From an uncultured Christensenella sp. (lineage in GTDB: Bacteria > Bacillota > Clostridia > Christensenellales > Borkfalkiaceae), in NCBI GenBank assembly GCA_910585685.1, contig CAJUEO010000001.1, positions 210,520 to 274,519 of the forward strand: DNA of 64,000 bases. Reading direction: 5' to 3'. The translations under genes and the position numbers were made by a program. Shown here in pieces: positions 1 through 8,542 of this stretch. The notes beneath the pieces were generated by a model. It was not told the DNA's origin and made no database searches. It saw only the letters and a program-made list of their open reading frames with translations. Numbering within the stretch: the stretch's first letter is position 1; each line of letters starts with the position of its first letter.

Positions 1-44
1 GCGATACTTCCGCAGCCGATTATAACCCAGCGAAATTTTTCCAT
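1..44 (-). CDS. Gfo/Idh/MocA-type oxidoreductase, N-terminus only
   Basis: Only the first 14 codons lie in the window; the gene runs off the left edge. Read on the minus strand it starts at the ATG at 44 and gives MEKFRWVIIGCGSIA, a beta strand followed by a glycine-rich GxGxxA turn typical of the NAD(P)-binding Rossmann fold of Gfo/Idh/MocA dehydrogenases. A GAGGTG ribosome-binding site lies just upstream. It is divergent from thyA. The substrate cannot be judged from so little sequence; other Rossmann enzymes are possible. Confidence 0.6.
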   Translation of the reverse strand, partial: MEKFRWVIIGCGSI

Positions 45-108
45 AACACACCTCATATAAATTATAGCACGCAGCGCGGCATTTTCACAATACCTTTACA
101 CAAAAAAA

Positions 109-137
109 TTGACTTAAAAGACGGGATAATGTATAAT
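109..137 (+). promoter_or_regulatory. SigA promoter of thyA
   Basis: TTGACT (109-114), a 17-bp spacer and TATAAT (132-137), a near-consensus housekeeping promoter. Transcription should start near 144, leaving a short leader with GGAG at 152-155 before the thyA ATG at 163. Confidence 0.85.
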
Positions 138-162
138 AATTAAAAACATACGGAGAAGATAT

Positions 163-993
163 ATGAGCAGAGCGGACGAAATATTTATTTCGAATATGAC
201 AGACATAATGCAGAACGGCGTGTGGGATACACATTTGGACGTCCGTCCCAAGTGGAGCGACGGCACGCCTGCACACACCGTAAAAAAATTCGGAATTGTC
301 AACCGCTATAATTTGAAGGAAGAGTTTCCGATACTCACTATAAGGCGCACGGCTTTTAAATCCTGCGTGGACGAATTGCTTTGGATTTGGCAAAAAAAGA
401 GCCACAACGTTGCAGACCTCAACTCTCACATATGGGACCAATGGGCGGACGAAAGCGGCTCGATAGGCAAAGCTTACGGCTATCAGCTTGGCGTAAAGCA
501 CAAGTACAGAGAGGGGGAGTTCGATCAGGTTGACAGGGTTCTGTTCGACCTTAAAAATAACCCGTCCAGCCGCCGCATATTGACCAATATCTACAACTTT
601 GCCGACCTTAACGAAATGAATTTATACCCTTGCGCTTATTCAATGACCTTCAACGTATCGGGAAATACGCTCAACGGCATTTTAAACCAGCGCTCCAACG
701 ATATGCTCACGGCAAACAATTGGAATGTGGTGCAGTACGCAGTACTTCTTATAATGTTTGCGCAAGTTTCAAATCTCGAAGTAGGGGAACTTGTGCACGT
801 TATAGCTGACGCGCATATATACGACAGACATATTCCCATAGTCGAAGAGATAATAAAAATGCCGCGCCTTGCCGCGCCCAAACTCGAAGTGGATAAGTCG
901 ATAAAGAATTTTTACGATTTTACCGTGGACAGCTTCAAACTTATCGACTATAAATTCAACGAAAAAAAATACTCGATTCCCGTAGCGGAATAA
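163..993 (+). CDS. thyA: Thymidylate synthase
   Basis: Makes dTMP from dUMP with methylene-tetrahydrofolate as carbon donor and reductant, in the cytoplasm. The 276 residues are full length. The nucleophile is Cys157 in YPCAYSMTF, followed by the QRSND segment and HIYDRH, which contact dUMP. The residue after Pro-Cys is Ala rather than the more common His; this PCA variant is also found in Bacillus ThyA and is not a defect. The start is supported by GGAG seven bases upstream. folA follows nine bases downstream, the usual pairing because this reaction produces dihydrofolate that FolA must recycle. Confidence 0.96.
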   Translation: MSRADEIFISNMTDIMQNGVWDTHLDVRPKWSDGTPAHTVKKFGIVNRYNLKEEFPILTIRRTAFKSCVDELLWIWQKKSHNVADLNSHIWDQWADESGSIGKAYGYQLGVKHKYREGEFDQVDRVLFDLKNNPSSRRILTNIYNFADLNEMNLYPCAYSMTFNVSGNTLNGILNQRSNDMLTANNWNVVQYAVLLIMFAQVSNLEVGELVHVIADAHIYDRHIPIVEEIIKMPRLAAPKLEVDKSIKNFYDFTVDSFKLIDYKFNEKKYSIPVAE

Positions 994-1002
994 GGAGAGC
1001 TT

Positions 1003-1503
1003 ATGAAAGCAATACTGCATGCCGATAAAAATTGGGGCATAGGCGCAGGCAACGCGCTTATGTTTTCCATTCCTGCGGATATGAAATTTTTTAAAAACAC
1101 CACAACGGGCAACGTCGTAGTTATGGGCAGCAACACGTTAAAGTCTTTTCCCGGCGGCAAGCCTTTAAAGGACAGGCATAATATCGTGCTTTATCCCGAC
1201 GGGGAGGACAGGGACGACTGCAAGATAGTGCGCTCGCTCGACGAACTTTTTGCCGAAATACGCAAATATCCTTCCGATAAGGTGTTTGTAATCGGCGGAC
1301 AGATGATGTATAAAACGCTGCTTTGCTACTGTGACGAGGTGCTTGTGACAAAGGTTGACGCCGAGGGCGAGGCTGACGCGTTTTTTGAAAATCTTGATAA
1401 AAACCCTCATTTTAAGCTCGTATATGAGAGTGAGCCCGAGCAAACCAACGGCTATACCATACGCTTTACCACATATAAAAATTTAAACGTAAAGGCGTAT
1501 TGA
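1003..1503 (+). CDS. folA: Dihydrofolate reductase
   Basis: Reduces dihydrofolate to tetrahydrofolate with NADPH, regenerating the cofactor used up by ThyA just upstream. The 166 residues match the family. Visible signatures are the N-terminal strand and WGIG loop (residues 10-13), the IPADMKFFK helix with the acidic active-site residue near position 27, the VVMGSNTLKS nucleotide-binding segment and the VIGGQMMY segment. AAGGAG overlaps the thyA stop and precedes the ATG by a normal distance, so thyA and folA are translated from one message. Confidence 0.95.
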   Translation: MKAILHADKNWGIGAGNALMFSIPADMKFFKNTTTGNVVVMGSNTLKSFPGGKPLKDRHNIVLYPDGEDRDDCKIVRSLDELFAEIRKYPSDKVFVIGGQMMYKTLLCYCDEVLVTKVDAEGEADAFFENLDKNPHFKLVYESEPEQTNGYTIRFTTYKNLNVKAY

Positions 1504-1509
1504 TTACAT

Positions 1510-2403
1510 ATGCAATTTAAGGGAAAATTGGCGGTACTTATAATAAATGTTCTTTTATGCTTGACAATCGCGCTTTTGACGGGGTTTTTAATGGCAAGCT
1601 GGGGCGTATTTATGCGTGCCGCCTTTTTTTGTGCCGCCGGAACAGGCGTTGTTGCGACTATAGTTTGCTTTTTTCTCGACAAACAGGCTGTTTTAAAGAG
1701 CGCCTTTATATTGATAATTCTCGTCGCTATAGTACAGGCTTCGTTTATAGCGGTCGGAGAGATAGGTGATTTAAAAAAATATAGCACCGATTCGGAAAAA
1801 ATTTTGGCGCTTGCGAAGATGATAGAGGACACGGGCGCCTGGGGAATGGCGGTGTTTGTGTTTTTACAGATACTGCAAATAGTGATTTTGCCATTGCCTG
1901 CGGCGCTTTGCTATATCCCTGGCGTGCAAATATGGGGGGAGCTTGTCGCAACCTTGCTCGCTTCGGCAGGTGTGCTTATAGGCTCGGTAATCGCTTATTT
2001 TATAGGTAAAATATGGGGCAGAAAGGCCGTAGTGTGGATAGCAGGGGAGGAAACTACTCAAAAATACACCTCGTACTTCGGCAAAAAAGGAAAGACGATA
2101 TTTGTGCTTATGCAAATTTTGCCCTTTTTCCCCGACGATATTCTGTGCATGGTGGCAGGGCTTACGTCTATGAATTTCGCGTTCTTTTTTGTCACCATGT
2201 TGGTGGTGCGGCCGCTTATAATCGCGGCGTATTGCTATCTGGGCAGCGGAGAAATTATTCCGTTTACAGGCTGGGGAATAGCGGTGTGGATAAGCATTTT
2301 TGCGGTGTGTATAGTGCTTGCAGTGCTGTCCTGGAAGTATCAGGAAAAGTTTGAAAATTGGCTTGTTTCGAAGTTTTCCAAAAAGAAGGACGACAACTCA
2401 TAA
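1510..2403 (+). CDS. VTT/DedA-superfamily membrane protein (TVP38/TMEM64 type)
   Basis: An integral membrane protein of 297 residues with several hydrophobic segments: two near the N-terminus (about 8-70) and others around 110-215 and 255-285. The centre contains the re-entrant-helix region typical of the SNARE-associated (VTT) fold, with PLPAALCYIPG and PFFPDDILCMVAG, where Pro and acidic residues sit inside hydrophobic stretches. Bacterial relatives act in membrane homeostasis or lipid scrambling; the exact role here is unknown. The ATG is seven bases after the folA stop and lacks a clear ribosome-binding site, so it is probably read by coupling to folA. The C-terminus is basic (KFSKKKDD). 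Confidence 0.8.
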   Translation: MQFKGKLAVLIINVLLCLTIALLTGFLMASWGVFMRAAFFCAAGTGVVATIVCFFLDKQAVLKSAFILIILVAIVQASFIAVGEIGDLKKYSTDSEKILALAKMIEDTGAWGMAVFVFLQILQIVILPLPAALCYIPGVQIWGELVATLLASAGVLIGSVIAYFIGKIWGRKAVVWIAGEETTQKYTSYFGKKGKTIFVLMQILPFFPDDILCMVAGLTSMNFAFFFVTMLVVRPLIIAAYCYLGSGEIIPFTGWGIAVWISIFAVCIVLAVLSWKYQEKFENWLVSKFSKKKDDNS

Positions 2404-2451
2404 ATTTTTAACCAAATTTAACCAAAAGTTTATAAAATTTCATTCAAATAC

Positions 2452-2480
2452 TTGAAATTATAAAAAAAATGAGTTAAAAT
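2452..2480 (+). promoter_or_regulatory. SigA promoter of ppdK
   Basis: TTGAAA (2452-2457), 17-bp spacer, TAAAAT (2475-2480). Predicted start near 2487, then GGAGGG at 2506-2511, eight bases before the ATG of ppdK. Confidence 0.8.
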
Positions 2481-2519
2481 GTATAGGATAAATAAAAACT
2501 TATTTGGAGGGAACAAATA

Positions 2520-5165
2520 ATGGCAAATAAATATTGCTACCTTTTCAGTGAAGGTAATGCAAATATGAGAGAGCTTTTGGGCGGTAAGGGCGCAAACCTT
2601 GCGGAGATGACTAAAATCGGTCTTCCCGTACCTCAGGGTTTCACTATTTCGACCGAGGCTTGCACTCAGTACTATGAAGACGGTCGCAAAATCAACGACG
2701 GCATTCAGGCTGAGATTTTAAGTTATATTGAAAAAATGGAGCAGGTCTGCGGCAAAAAGTTCGGAGATAAGGTAAACCCCCTGCTCGTTTCCGTACGTTC
2801 GGGCGCAAGAGCTTCGATGCCCGGTATGATGGATACAATTCTCAACCTCGGACTTAACGAGGACGTTGTCAATACCATCGCTGCAAAATCAAACAATCCC
2901 CGTTGGGCTTGGGACTGCTACAGACGTTTCATTCAGATGTTCTCCGACGTCGTTATGGAAGTAGGTAAAAAGTACTTTGAAAAGCTCATCGACGAAATGA
3001 AAGAAAAGAAGGGTATCGAGTACGACGTTGACCTTACCGCCGACGACTTGAAAGAACTCGCTTACCAGTTCAAGGCAGAGTATAAAAAACAGCTCGGCAA
3101 GGACTTCCCCGACGATCCCAAAGAGCAGCTTTTCGAGGCTGTTAAGGCTGTATTCCGTTCGTGGGACAACCCCCGTGCAAACATCTACCGTATGGACCAC
3201 GACATCCCTTATAGCTGGGGTACCGCAGTAAACGTTCAGATGATGGCGTTCGGTAACCTTGGCAACACTTCGGGTACGGGCGTTGCATTTACGCGTAACC
3301 CCGCGACTGGTGAAAAGGGACTTATGGGTGAATTCCTTGTAAACGCTCAGGGTGAGGACGTCGTTGCAGGCGTTCGCACACCTATGCCCATCGACCAGAT
3401 GAAGGACGTATTCCCCGAAGCTTACGCTCAGTTCCAGAAGGTATGCGCAACTCTTGAAGACCATTACCGCGATATGCAGGATATGGAGTTTACCATCGAG
3501 GATAAAAAGCTCTATATGTTGCAGACCCGTAACGGTAAGCGTACCGCAGCGGCAGCTATAAAAATTGCTTGCGACTTGATTGACGAGGGTATGATTACCG
3601 AAGAACAGGCTCTTATGCAAATCGACGCTAAGTCGCTCGATATGCTCTTGCACCCTCAGTTCGATCCCAAGGCTTTGAAAGCGGCTGATAAAAACAACGT
3701 TGTCGGCAAGGGTATCGCAGCTTCCCCCGGTGCGGCTGCAGGTTCTATCGTGTTCACGGCAGAGGACGCTGTTGTCGAGGGCAAGAAGGGCAAGAAAGTC
3801 GTACTTGTACGTTTGGAAACCTCTCCCGAAGATATCGAGGGTATGAAGTACTCGCAGGGTATTTTGACTGTTCGCGGCGGACAGACTTCTCACGCAGCGG
3901 TTGTTGCTCGCGGTATGGGTACCTGCTGCGTATCCGGTTGCGGTGATATAAAGATGGACGAGGAGAACAAGCAGTTCACCCTCGCAGGAAAGGTATATAG
4001 AGAGGGTGACGGCATTTCCCTCGACGGTTCGACGGGTAACATTTACGATTGCCTTATTCCCACCGTACCTGCAGACCCCAATTCAGGCTACTTCGGCAGA
4101 ATTATGGAGCTTGCTGACAAGTACAAGGCGCTCGGCGTAAGAACGAACGCAGATACTCCCAACGACGCTAAGCAGGCTGCTGCTTTCGGCGCTCAGGGTA
4201 TCGGTCTTTGCCGTACCGAGCATATGTTCTTCGACCCTGCAAGAATAGGCGCGTTCAGAGAAATGATTTGCGCAGACACGGTTGAAGAGAGAGAGGCTGC
4301 GCTCGCTAAGATAGAGCCTATGCAGCAGTCCGACTTCGAAGGCTTGATGGAAGCTTTGGAAGGACAGCCCGTTACAATCCGTTTCCTTGACCCCCCTCTT
4401 CACGAGTTTGTTCCCACAGACGAGGCGGACATCGAAGCGCTTGCAAAAGCACAGGGCAAGACAGTAGCTCAGATTAAACAGATTATTTCAGACCTCCACG
4501 AGTTCAACCCCATGATGGGTCACCGCGGCTGCCGTCTTACCGTAACATATCCCGAAATCGCAGTTATGCAGACAAAGGCTGTAATCAAAGCGGCTATCGC
4601 TGTACAGAACAGACATAAGAATTGGAAAGTCGTTCCCGAAATTATGATTCCCCTTGTAGGAGAAGTTAAAGAGCTTAAATACGTCAAGGATGTAGTCGTA
4701 AAGACCGCCGACGAAGTTATTGCTGCCGCAGGTTCCAAACTCAAGTACGAAGTAGGTACTATGATTGAAATTCCCCGTGCCGCACTTACCGCCGACGATA
4801 TCGCTAAAGAAGCTGATTTCTTCTGCTTCGGTACTAACGACTTGACTCAGATGACGTTCGGCTTCAGCCGTGACGACGCAGGCAAGTTCCTTCCTTCGTA
4901 CTATGCAAACAAGATTTATGAAAGCGACCCGTTCGCTCGTCTTGATACAATAGGCGTAGGTAAGCTTATGGATACTGCCGTTAAGCTCGGCAAAACAAGC
5001 AACAAAAATCTCCACGTCGGCATTTGCGGTGAACACGGCGGCGATCCTTCGTCAATTGAGTTCTGCCACAAGATAGGTCTTAACTATGTTTCCTGTTCTC
5101 CTTACCGCGTGCCCATCGCTCGTCTTGCGGCAGCACAGGCTAACATTAAGAACCCTCGCAAATAA
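2520..5165 (+). CDS. ppdK: Pyruvate, phosphate dikinase
   Basis: Interconverts pyruvate, ATP and phosphate with PEP, AMP and pyrophosphate; in anaerobic clostridia it serves PPi-dependent glycolysis or gluconeogenesis. At 881 residues it matches the clostridial enzyme. The N-terminal ATP-grasp domain shows GGKGANLAEM and VSVRSGARASMPGMMDT. The swivelling phosphohistidine domain carries His458 in GGQTSHAAVVARG. The C-terminal PEP/pyruvate barrel has MGHRGCR, CFGTNDLTQM and the catalytic Cys836 in GICGEHGGDP. It has its own promoter, a strong GGAGGG site and a downstream hairpin, so it is monocistronic. Codon use is markedly biased, as expected for an abundant protein. Confidence 0.98.
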   Translation: MANKYCYLFSEGNANMRELLGGKGANLAEMTKIGLPVPQGFTISTEACTQYYEDGRKINDGIQAEILSYIEKMEQVCGKKFGDKVNPLLVSVRSGARASMPGMMDTILNLGLNEDVVNTIAAKSNNPRWAWDCYRRFIQMFSDVVMEVGKKYFEKLIDEMKEKKGIEYDVDLTADDLKELAYQFKAEYKKQLGKDFPDDPKEQLFEAVKAVFRSWDNPRANIYRMDHDIPYSWGTAVNVQMMAFGNLGNTSGTGVAFTRNPATGEKGLMGEFLVNAQGEDVVAGVRTPMPIDQMKDVFPEAYAQFQKVCATLEDHYRDMQDMEFTIEDKKLYMLQTRNGKRTAAAAIKIACDLIDEGMITEEQALMQIDAKSLDMLLHPQFDPKALKAADKNNVVGKGIAASPGAAAGSIVFTAEDAVVEGKKGKKVVLVRLETSPEDIEGMKYSQGILTVRGGQTSHAAVVARGMGTCCVSGCGDIKMDEENKQFTLAGKVYREGDGISLDGSTGNIYDCLIPTVPADPNSGYFGRIMELADKYKALGVRTNADTPNDAKQAAAFGAQGIGLCRTEHMFFDPARIGAFREMICADTVEEREAALAKIEPMQQSDFEGLMEALEGQPVTIRFLDPPLHEFVPTDEADIEALAKAQGKTVAQIKQIISDLHEFNPMMGHRGCRLTVTYPEIAVMQTKAVIKAAIAVQNRHKNWKVVPEIMIPLVGEVKELKYVKDVVVKTADEVIAAAGSKLKYEVGTMIEIPRAALTADDIAKEADFFCFGTNDLTQMTFGFSRDDAGKFLPSYYANKIYESDPFARLDTIGVGKLMDTAVKLGKTSNKNLHVGICGEHGGDPSSIEFCHKIGLNYVSCSPYRVPIARLAAAQANIKNPRK

Positions 5166-5190
5166 TATAAAATAAATTATAATTAGCGCA

Positions 5191-5223
5191 AATGGGCTTG
5201 TTTCGTATTGGAACAAGCCCATT
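5191..5223 (+). terminator. Hairpin terminator after ppdK
   Basis: A perfect 12-bp inverted repeat (AATGGGCTTGTT at 5191-5202 and its complement at 5212-5223) with a 9-base loop, then an AT-rich tail. The tail is not a pure T-run, so termination may be partial and let some transcription reach the carbonic anhydrase gene that starts at 5233. Confidence 0.65.
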
Positions 5224-5232
5224 ATTGTAATT

Positions 5233-5811
5233 ATGAGAAAGGTTTTGAGTACACAACAGAAATTTATGTCGGCTGACGAAGCGCTTGAAAGGTTAAAAAC
5301 GGGCAATTTAAAGTACCTTGATTCAAATACGGCTTGCGGAAATATTTCCTCGGAAAGGCGTAAGCATACCTGTGAAAACGGGCAAAACCCGTTTGCGGTG
5401 GTTGTGGCTTGCTCGGATTCGAGGGTTATTCCCGAGTATATTTTTTCCGTGGGCATAGGTCGTTTATTTGTTATCCGCGTTGCCGGCAACGTGATAGACA
5501 ATCACCAGATGGGCAGTATAGAATATGCGGTTGAGCATCTCGGCTGTAAATTGGTGGTCGTGCTCGGGCATACGATGTGCGGCGCAGTCGGCGCGGCTTC
5601 GGGAAAAAGCAGCGGCTACGTCAAATTTATTACCGATGAAATAAGGCAAGCGGTAGGTGACGAGATAGACCCTGTCAAAGCAAGCATATTAAACGTCAGG
5701 CAAAGCGTTTGTAAGATACGGCAAAATATTGTTGAGGTTGACGGCTTGCGCGTTGAAGGCGCGCTATATCATACCGACAGCGGCAAAGTTGAGTTTGATT
5801 TGGACATATAA
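5233..5811 (+). CDS. Beta-class carbonic anhydrase
   Basis: Interconverts CO2 and bicarbonate with a zinc ion. The 192 residues fit a compact bacterial beta enzyme. The zinc and catalytic set is complete: Cys60 and Asp62 with Arg64 in CSDSRV, then His113 and Cys116 in GHTMCGAVGA. The start is uncertain: the ATG at 5233 sits ten bases after the ppdK hairpin and has no clear ribosome-binding site, while GAGAAAGG lies just inside it, so a start further in, such as the ATG at 5266, is possible. No separate promoter was found, so expression may depend on readthrough from ppdK. Confidence 0.9.
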   Translation: MRKVLSTQQKFMSADEALERLKTGNLKYLDSNTACGNISSERRKHTCENGQNPFAVVVACSDSRVIPEYIFSVGIGRLFVIRVAGNVIDNHQMGSIEYAVEHLGCKLVVVLGHTMCGAVGAASGKSSGYVKFITDEIRQAVGDEIDPVKASILNVRQSVCKIRQNIVEVDGLRVEGALYHTDSGKVEFDLDI

Positions 5812-5814
5812 AAT

Positions 5815-5846
5815 AAAAAGAACTTCGAAGCAGCGAAGTTCTTTTT
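5815..5846. terminator. Bidirectional terminator between convergent genes
   Basis: AAAAAGAACTTCG (5815-5827), loop AAGCAG, then its perfect complement ending in TTTTT (5834-5846). The A-run on one side and T-run on the other let it end transcription from both the carbonic anhydrase gene and the convergent lipoprotein gene. Confidence 0.85.
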
Positions 5847-5855
5847 GTATTTGTT

Positions 5856-6272
5856 TTAAACAGCCTCGAATTTCATTATAAGCGGTATTGTTAAAATGTT
5901 TTTATATATAGTAAAGCGCCCCTTTTCGATAGTCGTCTTTTCCTTGAAAGTCATGCAGAAAATGCCTATTTCCCCCGAAAACTCGCGCGTTTCCGGGTCG
6001 ACGCTGTACGCGCCTTTAAACGACTTTTTTTCTCCCTTTTTGGGTTTGAAGCTAACTTCGAGCTCGTCCTTGTCTAATAGCGTAATTTTAATAAAGTCGT
6101 ATTTCTCCAACAAATTTTGGTTGCCGAGCCTTGCTTCAACGCATTCATAGGTTGTTATATAGGGCTTAGTCAGCGATTTAACCGACCCTTTTGCAATTTC
6201 GGGGTCGCAGGCGCACAAAAACGTCAAAACCAGAACGCATAAAAGTAACAGTAACGATATTTTCTTTTTCAT
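5856..6272 (-). CDS. Small lipoprotein of unknown function
   Basis: A 138-residue secreted protein. The N-terminus KKKISLLLLLCVLVLTFLCAC is a lipoprotein signal: basic start, hydrophobic core, then LCAC with the last Cys as the lipidated residue. The mature part is polar with several predicted beta strands and no family I recognise. It is convergent with the carbonic anhydrase gene and sits upstream of fba in opposite operon order, so no function is suggested by context. No Shine-Dalgarno is seen; a possible sporulation-type promoter (GTATG, 17 bp, CATACTC, at 6308-6280) ends only seven bases before the ATG. Confidence 0.7.
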   Translation of the reverse strand: MKKKISLLLLLCVLVLTFLCACDPEIAKGSVKSLTKPYITTYECVEARLGNQNLLEKYDFIKITLLDKDELEVSFKPKKGEKKSFKGAYSVDPETREFSGEIGIFCMTFKEKTTIEKGRFTIYKNILTIPLIMKFEAV

Positions 6273-6310
6273 ACAAACAGAGTATGTCCTGATTTTTAAA
6301 AACCATACAA

Positions 6311-6340
6311 AAAAATCCCTCTCACCGCAGGGTAAGAGGG
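6311..6340 (-). terminator. Terminator of fba
   Basis: On the minus strand CCCTCTTACC (6340-6331), a 4-base loop and GGTGAGAGGG (6326-6317) pair with one mismatch and run into a T-tract (complement of the A-run at 6311-6315). It lies directly after the fba stop. Confidence 0.8.
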
Positions 6341-6354
6341 GGGATTAAATTATT

Positions 6355-7221
6355 TTACGCTTTGCCGATACTTCCGAAAATTTCCATTTTCTCTTTTACG
6401 GTATCTCTTATAGCCTGGCAACCGGGGGCAAGCAACTTTCTGGGGTCGAAGCCCTTGCCGACCAAGTCTTTGCCGTCCTCGATATACTTTCTCGTAGCTT
6501 CCTGGAAGGAGAGCTGGCACTCTGTGTTGACGTTGATTTTAGCAACGCCCAGAGAAATTGCCTTTTTAATCATATCTGTGGGGATACCCGTACCGCCGTG
6601 AAGCACGAGGGGCATTTCTCCGACCTTTTCGTTTACTGCGGCAAGCGTTTCAAAGCTGAGACCTGCCCAATCCGCAGGGTATTTTCCGTGAATATTGCCT
6701 ATACCTGCGGCAAGCATTGTAACTCCCAAATCCGCAATTTTTTTGCACTCGTCGGGGTCTGCGCACTCACCCTTGCCCACAACGCCGTCCTCTTCACCGC
6801 CGATAGCGCCGACTTCGGCTTCGAGGCTAAGTCCCTTTTTGTTGCAAACTTCTACAAGTTCCTTTGTCTTAGCTATATTTTCCTCGATGGGGAAGTGCGA
6901 GCCGTCGAACATAATGGAAGAGAAGCCTGCCTCTATACATTTATAACAGCCCTCGTAGGTGCCGTGGTCGAGATGAAGCGCAACGGGAACCGTAATTTTA
7001 AGCTCGTCTATCATAGCCGAAACCATAGCCGCAACCGTCTTAAATCCCGTCATATATTTACCGGCGCCCTCTGAAACACCCAAAATAACGGGGGAATTGA
7101 GTTCTTGCGCCGTAAGTAAAATGGATTTTGTCCATTCAAGGTTATTGATATTGAACTGACCAACCGCATATTTACCTGCTCTTGCTTTTTCAAGCATGTC
7201 TTTTGCCGAAACTAATGCCAT
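6355..7221 (-). CDS. fba: Class II fructose-bisphosphate aldolase
   Basis: Zinc-dependent cleavage of fructose 1,6-bisphosphate into DHAP and glyceraldehyde 3-phosphate. The 288 residues include HLDHGTYEGC with zinc and catalytic residues, MFDGSHFP, EAEVGAIGGEEDG and the phosphate-binding HGGTGIP. The start is the ATG at 7221 (MALVSAKD), because GGAGG lies seven bases upstream; an in-frame TTG at 7233 would place that ribosome-binding site inside the coding region. It is divergent from gap, with separate consensus promoters in the 240-bp gap, so two glycolytic genes are controlled side by side. A related tagatose-bisphosphate specificity cannot be excluded. Confidence 0.94.
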   Translation of the reverse strand: MALVSAKDMLEKARAGKYAVGQFNINNLEWTKSILLTAQELNSPVILGVSEGAGKYMTGFKTVAAMVSAMIDELKITVPVALHLDHGTYEGCYKCIEAGFSSIMFDGSHFPIEENIAKTKELVEVCNKKGLSLEAEVGAIGGEEDGVVGKGECADPDECKKIADLGVTMLAAGIGNIHGKYPADWAGLSFETLAAVNEKVGEMPLVLHGGTGIPTDMIKKAISLGVAKINVNTECQLSFQEATRKYIEDGKDLVGKGFDPRKLLAPGCQAIRDTVKEKMEIFGSIGKA

Positions 7222-7254
7222 AAAAACCTCCAAATAGTTTTATTACCATATATA

Positions 7255-7283
7255 AGTATAAATGATTATACTTCAAATTTCAA
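7255..7283 (-). promoter_or_regulatory. SigA promoter of fba
   Basis: On the minus strand TTGAAA (7283-7278), a 17-bp spacer and TATACT (7260-7255). Start of transcription near 7248, with GGAGG upstream of the fba ATG. Confidence 0.7.
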
Positions 7284-7383
7284 GTCAATTTTAAAAATTT
7301 TTGAAAAAAGTATTGCGTTTATTAAATTAATGGGTTATAATATTAAGGATGGGTTTTGTCAAATCCGTACATTTAAAAAATTG

Positions 7384-7412
7384 TTGACTTAAACAAAGTT
7401 ATTTGATATAAT
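7384..7412 (+). promoter_or_regulatory. SigA promoter of gap
   Basis: TTGACT (7384-7389), 17-bp spacer, TATAAT (7407-7412). The leader is about 43 bases with GGAGG at 7446-7450. Confidence 0.85.
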
Positions 7413-7461
7413 AATTTTGCTTTAAAAAAATATAAATAAAAATTCGGAGGAATTTAATTTT

Positions 7462-8478
7462 ATGGCAAATGTAAAAGTTGCAATCAACGGATTCGGACGT
7501 ATCGGCCGTCTTGCTTTCAGACAGATGTTTGATGCAGAGGGCTATGAAATCGTAGCTATCAACGATTTGACAAGCCCCAAAATGCTTGCTCATCTTTTGA
7601 AGTACGACTCGGCTCAGGGCAAATATAAGTATGCCGATTCTGTTGTGGCAGGTGAAGATTGCATAACCGTAAACGGCAAAACAATCAAAATTTATGCAGA
7701 GAAAGACGCTGCAAACCTTCCTTGGAAGCAGCACGACGTTGACGTCGTATTAGAGTGCACGGGCTTCTATTGCTCAAAAGAGAAGTCGTCCGCTCACATC
7801 AATGCCGGCGCAAAGAAAGTCGTTATTTCCGCACCTGCAGGCAATGACTTACCTACGGTCGTTTACAGCGTAAACGAAAAGACTCTTAAAGCAAGCGACA
7901 CCGTTATTTCGGCTGCAAGCTGCACCACAAACTGCCTTGCACCTATGGCTGATACTCTCAACAAGCTCTGCAAAATCAAGAAGGGCTATATGACGACTAT
8001 TCACGCATATACCGGCGACCAGATGGTTCTTGACGGCCCCCACAGAAAGGGTGATTTGAGAAGAGCAAGAGCTGCGGCATGCAATATCGTTCCCAACTCT
8101 ACGGGCGCTGCTAAGGCTATCGGTCTTGTTATTCCCGAACTCAACGGCGTTCTCGACGGTTGCGCACAGCGCGTTCCCGTTCCCACCGGTTCGCTTACCC
8201 AGCTTATCGCTGTTTGCGAGGGAGAAGTTGACGCTAAGGCTGTAAACGAAGCTATGAAAGCCGCTGCATCTTCTTCATACGGCTATACCGAAGAAGAAAT
8301 CGTTTCTTCCGATATTATCGGTATGTCCTACGGCTCGCTCTTCGACGCTACTCAGACGAAGTGCATGCCTCTCGGCGACGGCACGACCCTTGTAAAGGTT
8401 GTTTCCTGGTACGACAACGAAAATTCTTACACATCTCAGATGGTAAGAACAATTAAGTACTTCGCTGAATTGAAGTAA
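7462..8478 (+). CDS. gap: Glyceraldehyde-3-phosphate dehydrogenase
   Basis: Oxidises and phosphorylates glyceraldehyde 3-phosphate with NAD+ in glycolysis. The 338 residues start with the Rossmann motif NGFGRIGR. The catalytic Cys is in SAASCTTNCLAP, the partner His follows in the TIHAYTGDQ region, and WYDNENSY closes the C-terminal part. All signatures are intact. The gene is monocistronic, with its own near-consensus promoter, strong ribosome-binding site and strong terminator; codon choice is biased, indicating high expression. Confidence 0.98.
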   Translation: MANVKVAINGFGRIGRLAFRQMFDAEGYEIVAINDLTSPKMLAHLLKYDSAQGKYKYADSVVAGEDCITVNGKTIKIYAEKDAANLPWKQHDVDVVLECTGFYCSKEKSSAHINAGAKKVVISAPAGNDLPTVVYSVNEKTLKASDTVISAASCTTNCLAPMADTLNKLCKIKKGYMTTIHAYTGDQMVLDGPHRKGDLRRARAAACNIVPNSTGAAKAIGLVIPELNGVLDGCAQRVPVPTGSLTQLIAVCEGEVDAKAVNEAMKAAASSSYGYTEEEIVSSDIIGMSYGSLFDATQTKCMPLGDGTTLVKVVSWYDNENSYTSQMVRTIKYFAELK

Positions 8479-8492
8479 TTAAAATAAAATTT

Positions 8493-8523
8493 AAAAGCTC
8501 GGCAAAGCCGAGCTTTTTTTTAT
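8493..8523 (+). terminator. Terminator of gap
   Basis: AAAAGCTCGGC (8493-8503), a 3-base loop and GCCGAGCTTTT (8507-8517) followed by more T, a textbook intrinsic terminator. The reverse strand also has a T-tract, so it may serve the convergent ychF. Confidence 0.92.
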
Positions 8524-8542
8524 TGAAAATTATAAAAATCAA

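Noticed and set aside
2889..3893. Long antisense frame (334 codons) opposite ppdK
   Set aside because: It lies wholly inside a well-conserved ppdK with strong codon bias, which opens antisense frames; no ribosome site, promoter or family similarity.
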